NCBI RefSeq assembly: GCF_019219825.1
Contig: NZ_JAHUXH010000006.1
Location: 124,001 to 188,000 of the forward strand
Direction: 5' to 3'
Source of the DNA: Streptomyces sp. TRM70350
Lineage (GTDB): Bacteria; Actinomycetota; Actinomycetes; Streptomycetales; Streptomycetaceae
DNA: 64,000 nt
Shown in pieces: positions 35,683 through 44,098 of the stretch (position 1 is its first letter; the number at the start of each line of letters is the position of its first letter). The notes beneath the pieces are model-generated. The model made no database searches. It saw only the letters and a list, made by a program, of their open reading frames with translations, and had not been told where the DNA came from. The translations under genes and the position numbers were made by a program.

Positions 35683-35699
35683 TAAGACGGTCAGTCGTA
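35683..35699. promoter_or_regulatory. TAAGAC-N5-GTCGTA operator of the TetR gene
   Basis: TAAGACGGTCAGTCGTA lies just upstream of the TetR start and shares the GAC-GGTC-GTC pattern with the sites near 35940, 43865, 44030 and 44052. It is probably the autoregulatory site. Confidence 0.5.
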
Positions 35700-35922
35700 T
35701 TCACCCTACCAGATACGAGCGGACGGCCGTGAAGACTGCGGCGAGGGGCCACGCGGGGCGGCGTGCGCCCCGGGATGCATTCACAGGCCCCTCTCTTCGG
35801 CTTCGCCCTCAGAGCTTCCGTACCGAGGAATTTGCCGCCCATCGGCGAGGACGGCGAGATGCGGGCATCAGGCATAGGTCTCCTACGTCGGCAGGGGCGG
35901 ATTGCCACGCAGGCACGCGAGC

Positions 35923-35951
35923 TTGCGCCTTTTAAGACGACCGGTCATTAT
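35923..35951 (+). promoter_or_regulatory. Promoter with AGACGACCGGTCA operator
   Basis: TTGCGC (35923-35928) and CATTAT (35946-35951) are 17 bp apart. The operator-like AGACGACCGGTCA (35936-35947 region) fills the spacer. It drives the gene at 36020, leaving a leader of about 60 nt. Confidence 0.55.
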
Positions 35952-36019
35952 GAAAAAAGGAGGTCGTCCCATCTGAGGACCCGCCGCCAAGGCAACGACA
36001 TACACACAGGAGACCCACC

Positions 36020-36739
36020 ATGAGTGATCTCACGGCCCATGTCATCGATGCGCACGGCGGCCTGGACCGCTACGGCCGATACGAGTCGGCCACCGTCGAC
36101 TTCCACTCCGGTGGCGCGCTGTGGGCGCTGAAGGGGCACGAGGGCATCTTCGACAGCGCCACCGTCCGCGTCGACCTTCGCCGACAGCGCGCCAGCCACT
36201 CCCCCTTCCGTGCCCCGGACCTGCGCACGTCCTTCACCGCGGACCGAGTGACCGTGGTGAATGACCGCGGCGAGGTGCAGGCCGAGCGTCTGGCGCCCCG
36301 GGACGCGTTCGCGGGCCACACCCTCGAAACCCCGTGGGACGACCTGCACGTCGCCTACTTCGCCGGTTACGCGATGTGGACGTACCTGACCTCGCCCTTC
36401 AGCTTCGTCTCCCCCGGCTTCCGCACCGAGGAACTGCCCGCCGTCACCGACAACGGCGAAAAGTGGAGCCGGCTGAAGGTCACCTTCCCCGAGGATGTCG
36501 CCACGCACAGCCGGGAACAGATCTTCTACTTCGACAAGGACGGGCTGCTGCGTCGGCACGACTACACCGCCGAGGTCATCAACGCCGGGCCGGCCGCGCA
36601 CTACTCCTTCGACCACGCGGACTTCGGCGGGATCATGGTTCCGACCAGGCGCCGCGTCTACCCGCTGGGCGCGGACGGGACGGTGGCGCACGACATCGAG
36701 CTCGTCACCATCGACGTCGAGCATGTCACGTTCAGCTGA
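36020..36739 (+). CDS. Conserved protein of unknown function beside a TetR gene
   Basis: I do not recognise a characterised family in this 239-aa protein. It has no signal peptide or membrane span and is rich in beta-strand-like segments (YESATVDFHSGGALWALKGH, SFTADRVTVVNDRGEVQAER, HVAYFAGYAMWTYLTSPFSF, YTAEVINAGPAAHYSFDHAD, GTVAHDIELVTIDVEHVTFS). This pattern suggests an open beta-barrel or LolA-like fold that could hold a lipophilic ligand. AGGAG lies seven bases before the ATG. The divergent TetR gene and the shared operator make it a probable regulated target in an electrophile or solvent response. It appears intact. Confidence 0.6.
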   Translation: MSDLTAHVIDAHGGLDRYGRYESATVDFHSGGALWALKGHEGIFDSATVRVDLRRQRASHSPFRAPDLRTSFTADRVTVVNDRGEVQAERLAPRDAFAGHTLETPWDDLHVAYFAGYAMWTYLTSPFSFVSPGFRTEELPAVTDNGEKWSRLKVTFPEDVATHSREQIFYFDKDGLLRRHDYTAEVINAGPAAHYSFDHADFGGIMVPTRRRVYPLGADGTVAHDIELVTIDVEHVTFS

Positions 36740-37611
36740 TGTCATCTCCGGGCTGGGAGCCCCCGCGCGGCCGTGGAGCGAGGGAGGCGGCGGGCGGGAC
36801 GGGCGCGGCGATCCAGCCACCCTCGTGCCCGCGTCGTCACGCCAGAGCGGCGGTGTGGCCCTGCTGCGCCGTCACAACCGCATCTCGTCCGGAGAGCGTT
36901 GATGACCATGCCTGATGGGGTCGGCGCTTGATCGGGCGCATACACCTCCAGCGACTTCCGAGGCGCCCTCAAGGTCATCGCCCGGCGCCCGTCGACCGCC
37001 GGTGGGCATGGCTTCATGCCAACCATGATCGCCCTCGGCCTGCAGCTCCTATGTCGGCCTGCAGCGTGACCCCCAGCCGCACCAGGTTCCCAGTGCGGTG
37101 ACCGGGTCGGACCTGACGGGCGATGTGCGCCGGGGGTCGGGGGTCGGGGGAGGGCGTGGACGCCTGCCGGCCACGGGGATGCGGCGTGCGCGCGTGACGG
37201 GCTCAGGCGCCATGACGTGGTGGCCGTGCTCGGCTCGAACGGTCCCGACGAGCTCCGCATTGCAGGTCGCCGGAGCAGTCGCGCTCCACCGCCTCCGCCG
37301 TGAAGGACCTCGTGAACGCCTATGCGCACGGGAGAACATACAGGTCACCAGCGAGCACGTCGTCCCCTGACACCACCGGCACGGTCGCATCGATCACCGC
37401 TGGCCCAGTGCTGGACGCTGTCCCGGCCCCCATGGCCCCGCCGGCCCTCCCCCTCACACTCCTGGCAACGGCAGCCGCCTTCACCACCAAGCTCCTGGGC
37501 GCATACCTCGGGCCGATCGGGTTGCCGGATCGTCACCCGTTGCACAGCACGGCCGACCGGGTGCCGACGGAGTCCGCGTCTCCTCCGGGTCGTCGCAGTT
37601 TTCGTAGGCAA
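36740..37611. other. 872-bp stretch without a recognisable gene
   Basis: Both strands were read. Open frames exist because of the high G+C content, but none shows a ribosome-binding site together with a plausible protein. Short pieces such as YTSSDFRGALKVIARRPST (plus strand, near 36940) may be relics. The section continues the decayed zone that begins near 34.4 kb. Confidence 0.5.
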
Positions 37612-38000
37612 CGCAGCCGGGGTGACGAAGAAGCCGTCGTCCGTGCGCTTCCGCGTCTCGTTCACGCGCTGCTTCGTGCCATCGACGCCGACATGGTGCG
37701 GGAGCAGCGGCTGCTCAGAACTGAGTACCTGGCCCTGATGCGCCTGTCCGAGGCACCCGGTCGCCAGCTGCGTACGAGCGATCTCGCCGAGGTCAGGATT
37801 TCGTTCAGCGGGTCCGGTGCGCAGAGGACGCCCGCGGCTGGAACGCGGCCCTCACGGACGCCGGCTTCCGGCGGCTGGAGGAGGCGTGGCCGACCAGTCT
37901 GGCCGCCGTGCGTCGGCACTTCCTCGACCATCTGGTCGGTCTGGACCTCAAGGAGCTGGCCGCGGCCCTGCGCAAGGTGGCGACCTGGGCCTGCCTGACC
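37612..38000 (+). pseudogene. MarR-family regulator with internal deletion and frameshift
   Basis: The first part reads GDEEAVVRALPRLVHALLRA and LLRTEYLALMRLSEAPGRQL with RTSDLAE, a MarR N-terminus up to the first helix of the DNA-binding motif. The frame then changes, and CAEDARGWNAALTDAGFRRL with AAVRRHFLDHLVGLDLKELA gives the C-terminal dimerisation helices. The recognition helix and most of the wing are missing, so about 20 codons were lost with a frame change near 37800. The product could not bind DNA. Confidence 0.75.
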
Positions 38001-38012
38001 GGCCGCGCAGAC

Positions 38013-38065
38013 GGCCGGGGGCCGCTCCGGGCCGGAGATCCAGCCCTTTGGAGCGGCCCCCGGCC
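38013..38065. terminator. Terminator, 16-bp perfect stem
   Basis: Arms 38013-38028 and 38050-38065 are perfectly complementary around a 21-nt loop. The hairpin lies 38 bp beyond the stop of the flavoprotein gene and also follows the MarR relic. Confidence 0.8.
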
Positions 38066-38102
38066 GATCTGCACTGTGCTGTTTTCAGTTGTGTCCTCGG
38101 TT

Positions 38103-39548
38103 TCAGCCGCGGTAGGTCTCCAGCAGCCGCAGCCAGACCTCGCTGATCGTCGGGAAGGCGGGTACGGCGTGCCAGAGCCGTTCCAGCGGGACCTCGCCGG
38201 CGATGGCGATCGTGGCGGCGTGGAGCAGTTCGCCGGTTCCGGGCCCGACGAAGGTGACGCCGACCACGGTGCCGCGGTCCGGATCGACCAGCATCCGGGC
38301 CTTGCCGCGGTAGCCCTCGCCGTACTGGTGCGCTCCGGCGACGCGCCCGATGTCGTAGTCGACGACATCGACCCGGCGCCCGGTGCGCTCGGCCTCCTGC
38401 GTGGTCAGCCCGACGGCCGCGACCTCGGGGACGGTGAAGACCACCTGCGGTACGGCCGTGCTGTCAGCCGTCGCGATGTGCGCACCCCACCGGGAGTCGT
38501 CGACGGGCTCGCCCTTGGCGCGTGCGCCGATGACAGCACCGGCGATCCTGGCCTGGTACTTGCCCTGGTGCGTGAGCAGGGCACGCCCGTTGACGTCGCC
38601 GACGGCGTAGAGCCAGCCGTCCGGGACAGCGGTCACCCGGAACGTGTCGTCCACGGCCAGCCAGTCACCGGGGGTCAGACCGACCGTCTCCAGGCCCACG
38701 TCCGCGGTCCGCGGGGCACGGCCGGTGGCCAGCAGGATCTCGTCCGCCGCCAGTTCCCGACCGTTCGCCAGGTCGATCCGCACCTCGCCGTCCGCGCGGC
38801 GCAGGGACGCCACCGAGGTGGCGTACCGGATGTCCACGCCGGCCTCACGCAAGCCGTCCGCGACCAACTCGCCGACGAACGGCTCCATCCGCTGGAGCAG
38901 ACGGTCCTCGCGAACCAGCAGGGTCACCTGTGACCCCAACGCCTGCCAGGCGGTGGCCATCTCGACGGCGACCACACCGCCGCCAACGACGGCCAGCCTG
39001 CTGGGCGCCTGCTCCGCGCTGGTCGCCTCGCGGCTGCTCCAGGCACGGACGGTGTCCAGTCCGGGGATCCGGGGCAGGGCCGCGCTGGTGCCCGTACTGA
39101 GGACGACGGCGTGCCGGGCGGCCAGCCGGACGACGTCGCCGTCCTCCGTGTGCACCGCCACCCGCCGGGGGCCGTCGAGCCTGCCGTGCCCGCGGATCAG
39201 GTCCACGTCGACGGAGTCCAGCCAGTCGACCTGGCTCTCGTCCTTCCAGTAGGAGGCCATCTTGTCGCGGTGGGCCAGAACCGCGTCGACGTCCAGTGGG
39301 CCGGCCACCGCCTTGCGCAGCCCAGGGACGCGGAGCGCGTCGGCGCGTGCCACCACCGGCCGCAACAGCGCCTTGCTCGGCTCGCACGCCCAGAAGGAGC
39401 ACTCACCGCCGAGCAGTTCACGCTCGACAATCACGCTGCTGAGACCGGCGGCGCGAGCACGCTCGGCCACGTTCTCGCCGACGGGACCCGCTCCGATGAC
39501 GATCACGTCGTAGTCACGGACGGCATCGCTCGCCGCTGATGCATTCAT
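38103..39548 (-). CDS. FAD-dependent pyridine nucleotide-disulfide oxidoreductase
   Basis: This 481-aa flavoprotein resembles dihydrolipoamide dehydrogenase and mercuric reductase. The FAD site is VIVIGAGPVGENVAERARAA, the redox disulfide is CSFWAC (CX4C, as in the family), the NAD(P) site is LAVVGGGVVAVEMATAWQAL, and the second FAD contact is WLYAVGDVNGRALL. In the dimer-interface motif the catalytic HPTxSE of lipoamide dehydrogenases reads FPTISE, so the proton-relay His is Phe. The natural acceptor is therefore probably not lipoamide; a quinone or a small disulfide is more likely. AGGAG precedes the ATG. It lies 26 bp after the glyoxalase-fold gene and shares its operators. Confidence 0.85.
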   Translation of the reverse strand: MNASAASDAVRDYDVIVIGAGPVGENVAERARAAGLSSVIVERELLGGECSFWACEPSKALLRPVVARADALRVPGLRKAVAGPLDVDAVLAHRDKMASYWKDESQVDWLDSVDVDLIRGHGRLDGPRRVAVHTEDGDVVRLAARHAVVLSTGTSAALPRIPGLDTVRAWSSREATSAEQAPSRLAVVGGGVVAVEMATAWQALGSQVTLLVREDRLLQRMEPFVGELVADGLREAGVDIRYATSVASLRRADGEVRIDLANGRELAADEILLATGRAPRTADVGLETVGLTPGDWLAVDDTFRVTAVPDGWLYAVGDVNGRALLTHQGKYQARIAGAVIGARAKGEPVDDSRWGAHIATADSTAVPQVVFTVPEVAAVGLTTQEAERTGRRVDVVDYDIGRVAGAHQYGEGYRGKARMLVDPDRGTVVGVTFVGPGTGELLHAATIAIAGEVPLERLWHAVPAFPTISEVWLRLLETYRG

Positions 39549-39574
39549 CCCTGCTCCTGAGGTTGCGGGGCGGT

Positions 39575-40057
39575 TCAGCGACCGGGGAGCCGCTCGGTGA
39601 TCTCCTGGAGGACCCAGCCGTTGCCGTCGGGGTCGCTGAAGGTGGCGTAGGAGCCGTAGGAGGCGCCGTCGGGGTGTCGTCCCGCGAGGCGTTCCTGGCC
39701 CGGCAGGTCGTGGGTGACCGTGCCGCCGGTGTGGCCGTGGAAGAGCAGCCCTCGGGCGTCATGGAACACCTCGCTCACGTCGATGCCGCGCCCGAGCAGT
39801 TCCTCGCGGGCCGCCTCGATGTCGGAGACGATCAGGTACAGGCCCTGTGCGGAGCCGGGCTCTGCGGAGGTGAGGCCCTTGCCGAAGATGATCGACGCCT
39901 CGGATCCGGGCGGTGTGAGGTGGACCGCGCGCCAGTCCTCGATGGGGGACGCGTCGACGTCCAGACGGAAACCCGCCCTCTCGTAGAAGGCCTTGGCCCG
40001 CTCGACGTCGGAGACGGGGAGAACGAGGAGTTCGAGCTTCAGGTGCATCTTCTTCAT
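39575..40057 (-). CDS. VOC (glyoxalase/bleomycin-resistance fold) protein
   Basis: This 160-aa protein has two paired beta-alpha-beta-beta-beta modules: LKLELLVLPVSDVERAKAFY, AVHLTPPGSEASIIFG, GLYLIVSDIEAAREELLGRG and ATFSDPDGNGWVLQEI. The usual metal positions (His in the first strand, Glu in WVLQE) are at least partly present, so a metal-dependent lyase, dioxygenase or isomerase is possible. It is the first gene of a two-gene unit with the flavoprotein. Two copies of GTCACC-N9-GGTGAC lie 39-98 bp upstream of its ATG. A decayed homologous fragment exists at 46885-47005. The start at 40057 has GGAAAG upstream; ATG 40048 is an alternative. Confidence 0.85.
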   Translation of the reverse strand: MKKMHLKLELLVLPVSDVERAKAFYERAGFRLDVDASPIEDWRAVHLTPPGSEASIIFGKGLTSAEPGSAQGLYLIVSDIEAAREELLGRGIDVSEVFHDARGLLFHGHTGGTVTHDLPGQERLAGRHPDGASYGSYATFSDPDGNGWVLQEITERLPGR

Positions 40058-40095
40058 CCACTTTCCATGGACTGGGGGAGCCGGGACGGAAGGTC

Positions 40096-40155
40096 GTCAC
40101 CGGTTGAACTGGTGACGAGCATGCCACTCAATCCGTCACCGGTCAAGCAGGTGAC
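40096..40155. promoter_or_regulatory. Two GTCACC-N9-GGTGAC operators
   Basis: Site 1 spans 40096-40116 and site 2 spans 40135-40155, with identical 6-bp arms and starts 39 bp apart. They lie upstream of the VOC/flavoprotein unit. A third copy occurs near msrA. No gene for a cognate regulator is adjacent. Confidence 0.75.
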
Positions 40156-40242
40156 GGAGGAGGTCTCGGGTGTCACTCGAAGAGCCGCAAGCTCGTCGAG
40201 TGACTGTGCGGCGCAGCACTCGCCGAGGGAGCCACACACCTC

Positions 40243-40892
40243 ATGGCGACCAGGGCCCCGCAGAGCAACCACGCCCGACTGACCGCCGCTGCGGGCGCCC
40301 GCCTGGGACTGCGTCCCGTGCTGACCCTGGCGGGCACGCCGGTGGGCCGACGCAGAGCAATCTCGCCTGAACGCCCTGTTCAGCGCCACCGTCGTCTAGG
40401 CCGGCGCCATCCATGGCGACGCCCTCAGCGCGGCCGCGGCGGAAGTGGCCGCGCGACTGCGAGCCGACGGCGCCGTACCGGCGCTGACCCCCTTCGGAGG
40501 CTCCAGCGCGCTCGGCGCCCGCGGCTACACCGTGTGCGGACGCGAACTGCTCGCCCAGGCCCCCGACCTCAAGACCGTCGTGGTGGCCCTGGGTTCCGTC
40601 GGCACCATGGCCGGTCTGGTCCACGCGCTCGGCACCGACCGAGTCCTGGGCGTCCACTGCGGCGCGTTGACCGAACCGCCGCGGCCGCCCTGAACCGGAC
40701 GGCCCGCGCGGAGGGCGTCGTGCTCGCCCCCGTCTACACCGGTCGGGCCATGGTCGGCCTCCTGATCGCGGCGGTGGATGGTGGCACGTCGTTCCCGGCC
40801 GACGCACGTTCTTCCTCCACACAGGCGGCCTTCCCGGCCTGTTCGGCCACCAGGCCGCGCTGAAGGACGCCGCATCGGACCTCACCGCCTGA
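40243..40892 (+). pseudogene. Decayed D-cysteine desulfhydrase / ACC-deaminase-like gene
   Basis: Pieces in three frames follow the order of a PLP-dependent D-cysteine desulfhydrase. APQSNHARLTAAAGARLGLR holds the Ser-Asn-His of the active site. LNALFSATVV is followed by an in-frame TAG. Next comes AARLRADGAVPALTPFGGSS with GRELLAQAPDLKTVVVALGS, and finally TARAEGVVLAPVYTGRAM and GLFGHQAALKDAASDLTA with a stop at 40890-40892. The N-terminal part with the PLP lysine is absent, and a section near 40665 is deleted. Confidence 0.8.
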
Positions 40893-40920
40893 AGTCACAC
40901 GCTCTGAGGCCGGAAACACG

Positions 40921-40969
40921 TCGCGGGCCGACTCGGCTGCGTCGGCAGCGCAGCCGAGTCGGCCCGCGA
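40921..40969. terminator. Strong terminator, 21-bp perfect stem
   Basis: Arms 40921-40941 and 40949-40969 are perfectly complementary around a 7-nt loop. The hairpin lies between the end of the desulfhydrase relic and the end of convergent msrA (stop at 41056). Confidence 0.9.
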
Positions 40970-41055
40970 TCCCGCGGCAGCCTGTGGCTGCCGCGGCACT
41001 ATTCGATCAGGGGCCAAGCGCCTTGATGGCCCCGGAGGCTCAGCAGGTCAGGAGG

Positions 41056-41568
41056 TCAGGAGGTGGCACGCTGCGGCAGCCGCCAGCCGGGACGGGGGAA
41101 GTGGCAGGTGTAGCCGTCCGGGTAGCGCTGAAGGTAGTCCTGATGCTCGGGCTCGGCCTCCCAGAACGGCCCGGCGGGTACGACTTCGGTGACCACCGGT
41201 CCCGGCCACAGCCCCGACGCGTCCACGTCCGCGATCGTGTCCTCCGCGACGCGTCGCTGCTCGTCGTCGAGGTAGAAGATGGCGGACCGGTAACTGAGTC
41301 CCACATCGTTGCCCTGGCGGTTCTTCGTGGTCGGGTCGTGGATCTGGAAGAAGTACTCCAGGATGGTCCGGTAGTCCGTCATGCTCGGATCGAAGACGAT
41401 CTCGATCGACTCGGCGTGACCCTCGTGATTGCGGTATGTCGGTCGCTCGATGTCGCCTCCGCTGTACCCAACCCGCGTGGACAGGACGCCGGGGAGCGTC
41501 CGGATCAGCTCTTGCATGCCCCAGAAGCAGCCGCCCGCCAGCAGGGCCTTCTGCTCGGTGTCAGCCAT
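41056..41568 (-). CDS. msrA: Peptide-methionine (S)-S-oxide reductase
   Basis: This 170-aa enzyme repairs oxidised methionine in proteins. The catalytic motif is GCFWG with Cys14; [20 protein letters not shown] gives the substrate pocket; [18 protein letters not shown] and YRSAIFY complete the family signature. A second cysteine in [11 protein letters not shown] may act as resolving residue. The chain length is normal for the short MsrA form. No ribosome-binding site stronger than AGGTGACACG is visible. A GTCACC-N9-GGTGAC site lies 142 bp upstream, shared with the VOC/flavoprotein unit, which suggests joint control under oxidative or electrophile stress. Confidence 0.93.
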   Translation of the reverse strand: MADTEQKALLAGGCFWGMQELIRTLPGVLSTRVGYSGGDIERPTYRNHEGHAESIEIVFDPSMTDYRTILEYFFQIHDPTTKNRQGNDVGLSYRSAIFYLDDEQRRVAEDTIADVDASGLWPGPVVTEVVPAGPFWEAEPEHQDYLQRYPDGYTCHFPRPGWRLPQRATS

Positions 41569-41709
41569 GTCGTGTCACCTGTTCCTCTGTGTCGTCGCCA
41601 GAGCCGTGTGCGGGGCGTCGCCCACCATGGTGCCGATACGACCCGAGTGGGCCGTCTCTCATCACGAGCGGGCACGCGGCACCGGCCACACCGCTCAGTA
41701 AGCCTTTAA

Positions 41710-41730
41710 GTCACCAGTTTGAACGGTGAC
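41710..41730. promoter_or_regulatory. Third GTCACC-N9-GGTGAC operator
   Basis: The 21-bp site has the same arms as the pair at 40096-40155 and a GTTTGAAC centre related to site 1. It lies upstream of msrA (142 bp) and at the left edge of a 440-bp section (41569-42009) in which I see no intact gene. Confidence 0.65.
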
Positions 41731-42009
41731 GGACATTCTGGCTAGATCCCATCGCACCGCCGAGACCGAGCATGGCCGCGGTCTACTGATCGCCGACGCC
41801 CCGCGGCCGGGGGCTAAGAGGCAGACGCGCACACGGATCGTGGACCAGGGCGTGGCCACGTCCCGCCACGAGCGGGCCGTACGGCAACTGCTCGGCCTGC
41901 GGACGCCGGAGGCGGTCCTGGACACACTCGCCAGGGGCACGCGAGCGGGCAACGGGGGACGCTTCCTCGTGCATGAGGCGATCCACACCGCGCCCACGCA
42001 CCTGTTAGC

Positions 42010-42160
42010 GCGGCAGAAATCCCAGGACGCCGTACGCGAGGGCCGTCCCACTTCGGCAACTCCCCCGTGTACGGCAACAGTCCGTCGCTGGAGGACACCA
42101 TGGCGCAGACCGCGATGGTCGTCGGCAGTGCGCAAGAGGTGGTCGGCGGCGATGAAGCGC
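42010..42160 (+). pseudogene. Fragment of a luciferase-like (LLM) flavin oxidoreductase
   Basis: QKSQDAVREGR and then FGNSPVYGNSPSLEDTMAQT with AMVVGSAQEVV, split by a frame change, resemble the C-terminal region of LLM-class FMN/F420 oxidoreductases. Nothing else of the gene can be recognised on either side. Confidence 0.5.
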
Positions 42161-42284
42161 CAGTCCGTGACCGGCGGCGCATCACGGACGCGTTTCGGGT
42201 ATCGACCGGGCTGGGGCGGCGTCACGCGACCTGGGGTGTCGCTCTCATGTGCCATTGAGCAAGTGTTCTGCATTTCACCGTGCG

Positions 42285-42380
42285 CACTGAGGTTCTGGAA
42301 CCGTCGGCCCGAGCACTGATCAGTGCGCCTTCCCACGCGCTCAGCACGCACCGCGCCAACGCGGACGCCTCAAGGGTGCG
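42285..42380 (-). pseudogene. TetR C-terminal fragment, paralogue of the gene at 35080
   Basis: The minus strand reads LEASALARCVLSAWEGALIS with ARADGS, nearly the same as LDASTLARFVLSAWEGALVC with ARAERS in the intact TetR protein at 35080-35652. The DNA is also clearly similar. Only about 30 codons remain. Confidence 0.7.
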
Positions 42381-42421
42381 GCACCAGGTCTCCGCGGTCG
42401 GCGCCATGACGGAGACCCTGG

Positions 42422-43042
42422 TCAGACTGCGGCCACACCCACTCCGGGGGTGCGCACTCCCAGGAGGGCGAGACAGTTCAGCCAGAGCGCATCGAGCGGG
42501 GCGGTGTTGTTGTAGAGCTTCGCGAACAGCACCTGCCCCTCCAACTGGGCAACGACGGAACGAGCGGCGTCACGGGTGGCGGTGACCGTCACGTCACCGC
42601 GCTCCAGGGCGGCCGAGATCACCTCTTCGACCATGTCGACCTGGGCGTCGAAGATCTCCTGCAGACGTTCCCGGATGGCTTCCGTCTGGTTGCTCAGCTC
42701 CAGCGTGAGGTTGCCGAACATGCACCCGGACACAGTTCCGCACGTCGCCTGCCCGGCGCGCTGCGCGGCCGCGGTCTCCTCGAACAGCTGCCGGAGCCGC
42801 AGCAGGGGTTCCTGGTCGCTGCGCAGAACACGGTCCCAGTCGCGTCGCTGAGCAGCCCACTGCTCGGCGAGCACGGCCAGCGCCAGGGCTTCCTTGGACT
42901 CGAAGAAGTAGTAGAAGCTGCCCTTGGGCACGCCTGCCGCCTTGCAGATCTCCGCCACACCCAGGGCCGAGTAGCCCCGCAGTTCGATGAGAGACTGCGC
43001 AGCACTGAGGATCTTGCTCCTGGCATCGCTCGTCCGTCCCAT
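42422..43042 (-). CDS. TetR-family transcriptional repressor
   Basis: This 206-aa TetR protein has its helix-turn-helix at residues ~8-52 (ILSAAQSLIELRGYSALGVA, EICKAAGVPKGSFYYFFESK) and a helical ligand domain (GTVSGCMFGNLTLELSNQTE, RSVVAQLEGQVLFAKLYNN). Cysteines in the ATCGTVSGCMFG section could take part in sensing electrophiles or oxidants. It is encoded upstream of wrbA on the far side of a 129-bp gap, in the same orientation, and is the likely reader of the GACCGGTCGTC sites in front of wrbA and the SDR gene. The start at 43042 fits the family; an upstream reading to 43093 would add 17 unlikely residues. Confidence 0.88.
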   Translation of the reverse strand: MGRTSDARSKILSAAQSLIELRGYSALGVAEICKAAGVPKGSFYYFFESKEALALAVLAEQWAAQRRDWDRVLRSDQEPLLRLRQLFEETAAAQRAGQATCGTVSGCMFGNLTLELSNQTEAIRERLQEIFDAQVDMVEEVISAALERGDVTVTATRDAARSVVAQLEGQVLFAKLYNNTAPLDALWLNCLALLGVRTPGVGVAAV

Positions 43043-43171
43043 GCCTTCAGTATACGACCATTCGACTAGCTGCTGAACAAACCGGTCATCCACTTCGCCG
43101 GAGGCGGAGGCAGGTCGGCGCCGCTGCTCGAACAGCGACGTCGACCTGCGCGCCGGGGAGGTTCCGTCCTG

Positions 43172-43798
43172 CTACGCGGCGGCCTTCAGCTTCGCGGCGA
43201 TCTTCACGACTCGCTCCGCCTGATGGCGTGCGGCCGCGCGCGTGGTGTCGTCCACCGGCCGGGTGCCCTGCCCATCCACGTGGGAGGTGCCATAGGGGTT
43301 ACCGTCCGCGAACTTGACCGGATCGGTGAAGCCGGGAGCGACGACGATGCCCCCGAAGTGGTGGACCGAGGTGTACAGCGCCTGGAGCGTCGTCTCCTGC
43401 CCCGCGTGGGCGGTCGCGGACGACGTGAAGCCGCTGTAGACCTTGTCGGCCAGCTTGCCCTGCGCCCACAGGCCTCCAAGGGTGTCCATGAACTGCTTGA
43501 GCTGGGCGGACAGATTGCCGAAGCGCGTCGCGGTACCGAACAGGACCACGTTGGCCCACTCGATGTCCGCCACGGACGCCTCCGGGATGTCGGCAGTGGC
43601 GGCATGGTTGGCGGCCCACGCCGGGTTCGACTGGATGGCTTCCCAGGGGGCGAGTTCCGGCGCCTTGACCAGACGCACTTCGGCGCCGGCCTTGACTGCG
43701 GCATCGCGCAACTCCTTGGCGATCTCGGTGATGGTGCCGGTGGAGGAGTAGTAGACGATTGCGACGTTCACGGGAGTGACCACGGCCGTGATCTCCAT
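43172..43798 (-). CDS. NAD(P)H:quinone oxidoreductase, WrbA-like flavodoxin-fold protein
   Basis: This 208-aa protein has the flavodoxin FMN-phosphate loop YYSSTGTITEIAKEL, the WrbA-typical insertion (APELAPWEAIQSNPAWAANH), GTATRFGNLSAQLKQFMD for the isoalloxazine ring, and GFTSSATAHAGQETTLQALY. Such tetrameric enzymes reduce quinones by two electrons and avoid semiquinone radicals. The start is uncertain: ATG 43798 is used, ATG 43831 and GTG 43783 (with GGAG nine bases upstream) are in frame. A TAGAC-N5-GTCTA site, 43858-43872, lies in its promoter, the same type as the sites before the divergent SDR gene. Confidence 0.88.
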   Translation of the reverse strand: MEITAVVTPVNVAIVYYSSTGTITEIAKELRDAAVKAGAEVRLVKAPELAPWEAIQSNPAWAANHAATADIPEASVADIEWANVVLFGTATRFGNLSAQLKQFMDTLGGLWAQGKLADKVYSGFTSSATAHAGQETTLQALYTSVHHFGGIVVAPGFTDPVKFADGNPYGTSHVDGQGTRPVDDTTRAAARHQAERVVKIAAKLKAAA

Positions 43799-43857
43799 TC
43801 TTGTGGTGAGCGGGAAGAGCTCGGAAGACATAGCCGACGGGCTAGTAACCGGAAAGG

Positions 43858-43872
43858 TAGACGACCGGTCTA
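43858..43872. promoter_or_regulatory. TAGACGACCGGTCTA operator of wrbA
   Basis: The 15-bp site has perfect TAGAC/GTCTA arms and contains ACCGGT. It lies 60 bp upstream of the wrbA start used here and is the same type as the sites at 44026-44060 and 35936-35947. Confidence 0.7.
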
Positions 43873-44013
43873 TAAATGGCAATGCTGCCCCCGCGCATCC
43901 GCCGTCGCAACACCCCCGCTCACTCACACCCCTGCATTGACCTGTCACTTCGCAACAGAGGCGGCGACACCCGCGTCACCCCACCCGGTGCGCCACATCA
44001 CAGACCAGCGCAA

Positions 44014-44060
44014 TTGACGCACCCCGACCGGTCGTCTACTTTTACATGACCGGTCGGTTA
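44014..44060 (+). promoter_or_regulatory. SDR promoter with two GACCGGTCG operators
   Basis: TTGACG (44014-44019) and TACTTT (44037-44042) are exactly 17 bp apart. GACCGGTCGTC (44026-44036) fills the spacer and GACCGGTCGGTTAG (44048-44061) lies just after the -10 box. This is a textbook double-operator repression layout. Confidence 0.75.
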
Positions 44061-44098
44061 GTGCGCTTCCGCACCCACCACCCCTCAGAGAGGCCGTC

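Noticed and set aside
40660..40700. Intact D-cysteine desulfhydrase
   Set aside because: The N-terminal third with the PLP lysine, the reading frame and a section around this position are missing, and a TAG interrupts the middle, so it is called a pseudogene.
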